The position numbers and the translations under genes were made by a program. Of a DNA stretch of 6,427 nt, positions 5,661 to 6,427 are shown in pieces; position 1 is the stretch's first letter; every line of letters starts with the position of its first letter. The DNA comes from JAAEUE01 sp039180225 (GTDB taxonomy: Bacteria > Pseudomonadota > Alphaproteobacteria > Rhizobiales > CAJQND01): NCBI GenBank assembly GCA_039180225.1, contig JBCDDQ010000286.1, positions 1 to 6,427 on the forward strand. Reading direction: 5' to 3'. The notes beneath the pieces were generated by a model that was not told the origin of the DNA, ran no database searches, and saw only the letters and a list, made by a program, of their open reading frames with translations.

Positions 5661-6427
5661 GCTGGTTTGGACATCCGCGCCGCCCGGACATGCCAGGCAA
5701 GCCATCCCAACAGGCCGAGCGTTATGACGATCATCGGGTAAAGGGCAATGTTCACCGCCGACCAGCCCACCAGATGGAGCAGTTTGCCTGAAGACAGGGA
5801 GGCGATGGCGACAGTGGTGAACACACAGAAATCGTTGATGCCTTGAACGATGTTCTTTTCTGCCGGGCGGTAGTAGCCGGTCAGCATGGCCGTGGCGCCC
5901 ACAAAACCGAAGTTCCAGCCAACGCCCAGGAGCACCAGCCCAATACCGAAATTGGCCAGATGCAGGCCTGTGAGCGCCGCAACGCCCGCACCGGCGAGCA
6001 AAACCATGCCGGCGGCAATCACCTTCTGGGCGCCGAATCTGTTGATCAGGGAGCCGGTGAAGAAGCTGGGCGCATACATGGCCAGCACATGCCACTGGAT
6101 CACCAGGGCAGCCGTGTCCACGGTGAAACCGCAGGCCACCATGGCAAGAGGCGTTGCGGTCATCACCAGGTTCATCATGCCATAGCTCATCATGGCGCAG
6201 ACCACCGCAACGATCAGCGCCGGCTGGCGCAAGATCACGGAAAGCGGCCGCGGCGCCTCTTCAATCTCCACATCCTCCCCATCGGGTCTGTCCAGAAACA
6301 ATAGAGCACAGGCCGATATGACCGCCATCAGGGCGGCCACCAGATAACAGCCGCCGAACAGAACCGGGCCCATAAGATCTTTTGTTGCGATGATGGCCAG
6401 CGGGCCGATGATCCCCGAGGCCAAGCC
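5657..6427 (-). CDS. Major facilitator superfamily transporter, N-terminus cut off by the window edge
   Basis: The C-terminal 256 residues of an inner-membrane secondary transporter. Helices can be read near visible residues 3-14, 22-45, 70-98, 105-127, 137-155, 160-182, 196-218 and 222-247, which fit TM5-TM12 of a 12-helix MFS protein. An acidic hydrophilic stretch (about 46-68, DRPDGEDVEIEE) is the usual central cytoplasmic loop between the two six-helix halves. SLINRFGAQKV (126-136) resembles the loop 8-9 copy of the MFS motif. About 130-160 residues should lie beyond the right edge; the leftmost in-window start-like codon (TTG at 6424) is internal, not the true start. The stop TAA (5659-5657) overlaps the TAG of the convergent SDR gene. 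The substrate is not recognisable; a drug or metabolite exporter or importer are equally open. Confidence 0.9.
   Translation of the reverse strand, partial: GLASGIIGPLAIIATKDLMGPVLFGGCYLVAALMAVISACALLFLDRPDGEDVEIEEAPRPLSVILRQPALIVAVVCAMMSYGMMNLVMTATPLAMVACGFTVDTAALVIQWHVLAMYAPSFFTGSLINRFGAQKVIAAGMVLLAGAGVAALTGLHLANFGIGLVLLGVGWNFGFVGATAMLTGYYRPAEKNIVQGINDFCVFTTVAIASLSSGKLLHLVGWSAVNIALYPMIVITLGLLGWLAWHVRAARMSKPA

Noticed and set aside
4920..6095. A 391-codon minus-strand open frame spanning the SDR gene and most of the MFS gene
   Set aside because: It is longer than the SDR gene, but its translation is Arg/Gly/His-rich without domains. The SDR and MFS frames that it overlaps both carry clear family motifs.

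Overview
The window is about 60% GC with dense genes and reads as chromosomal DNA of an alphaproteobacterium. The main reason is a divergent erpA / dgt-argS block, an arrangement that from general knowledge is common in Alphaproteobacteria. The ArgS and ErpA sequences also look alphaproteobacterial, perhaps of the Hyphomicrobiales (Rhizobiales) or Rhodobiaceae. The genus cannot be fixed from the sequence alone.

Left half (1-3111): argS, cut by the left edge, and dgt lie head-to-tail on the minus strand with an 86-base spacer. erpA is transcribed divergently from a 102-base spacer that holds a good sigma-70-type -35 box. These are housekeeping functions: arginyl-tRNA charging, an HD-domain dNTP triphosphohydrolase-like enzyme, and delivery of Fe-S clusters to apoproteins.

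Middle (3112-3634): 523 bases with no convincing gene. This gap holds a small hairpin just after erpA, a 64-base island of about 20% GC, and a set of three nested inverted repeats over 89 bases. It is the least explained stretch in the window.

Right half (3635-6427): a rhomboid intramembrane serine protease with an N-terminal cytoplasmic domain (minus) stands divergent from an NAD-binding extended-SDR protein (plus). Their 157-base spacer carries two clear dyad-symmetric sites. The SDR gene converges on an MFS transporter (minus, cut by the right edge), and the two stop codons overlap. The SDR protein has Asn where the catalytic Lys of the Tyr-X3-Lys motif belongs.

I see no mobile element, CRISPR array, tRNA or rRNA, and no convincing multi-gene novel system. 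The items most worth checking are the nested inverted repeats, the AT-rich island, the altered SDR active site and the operator-like dyads.
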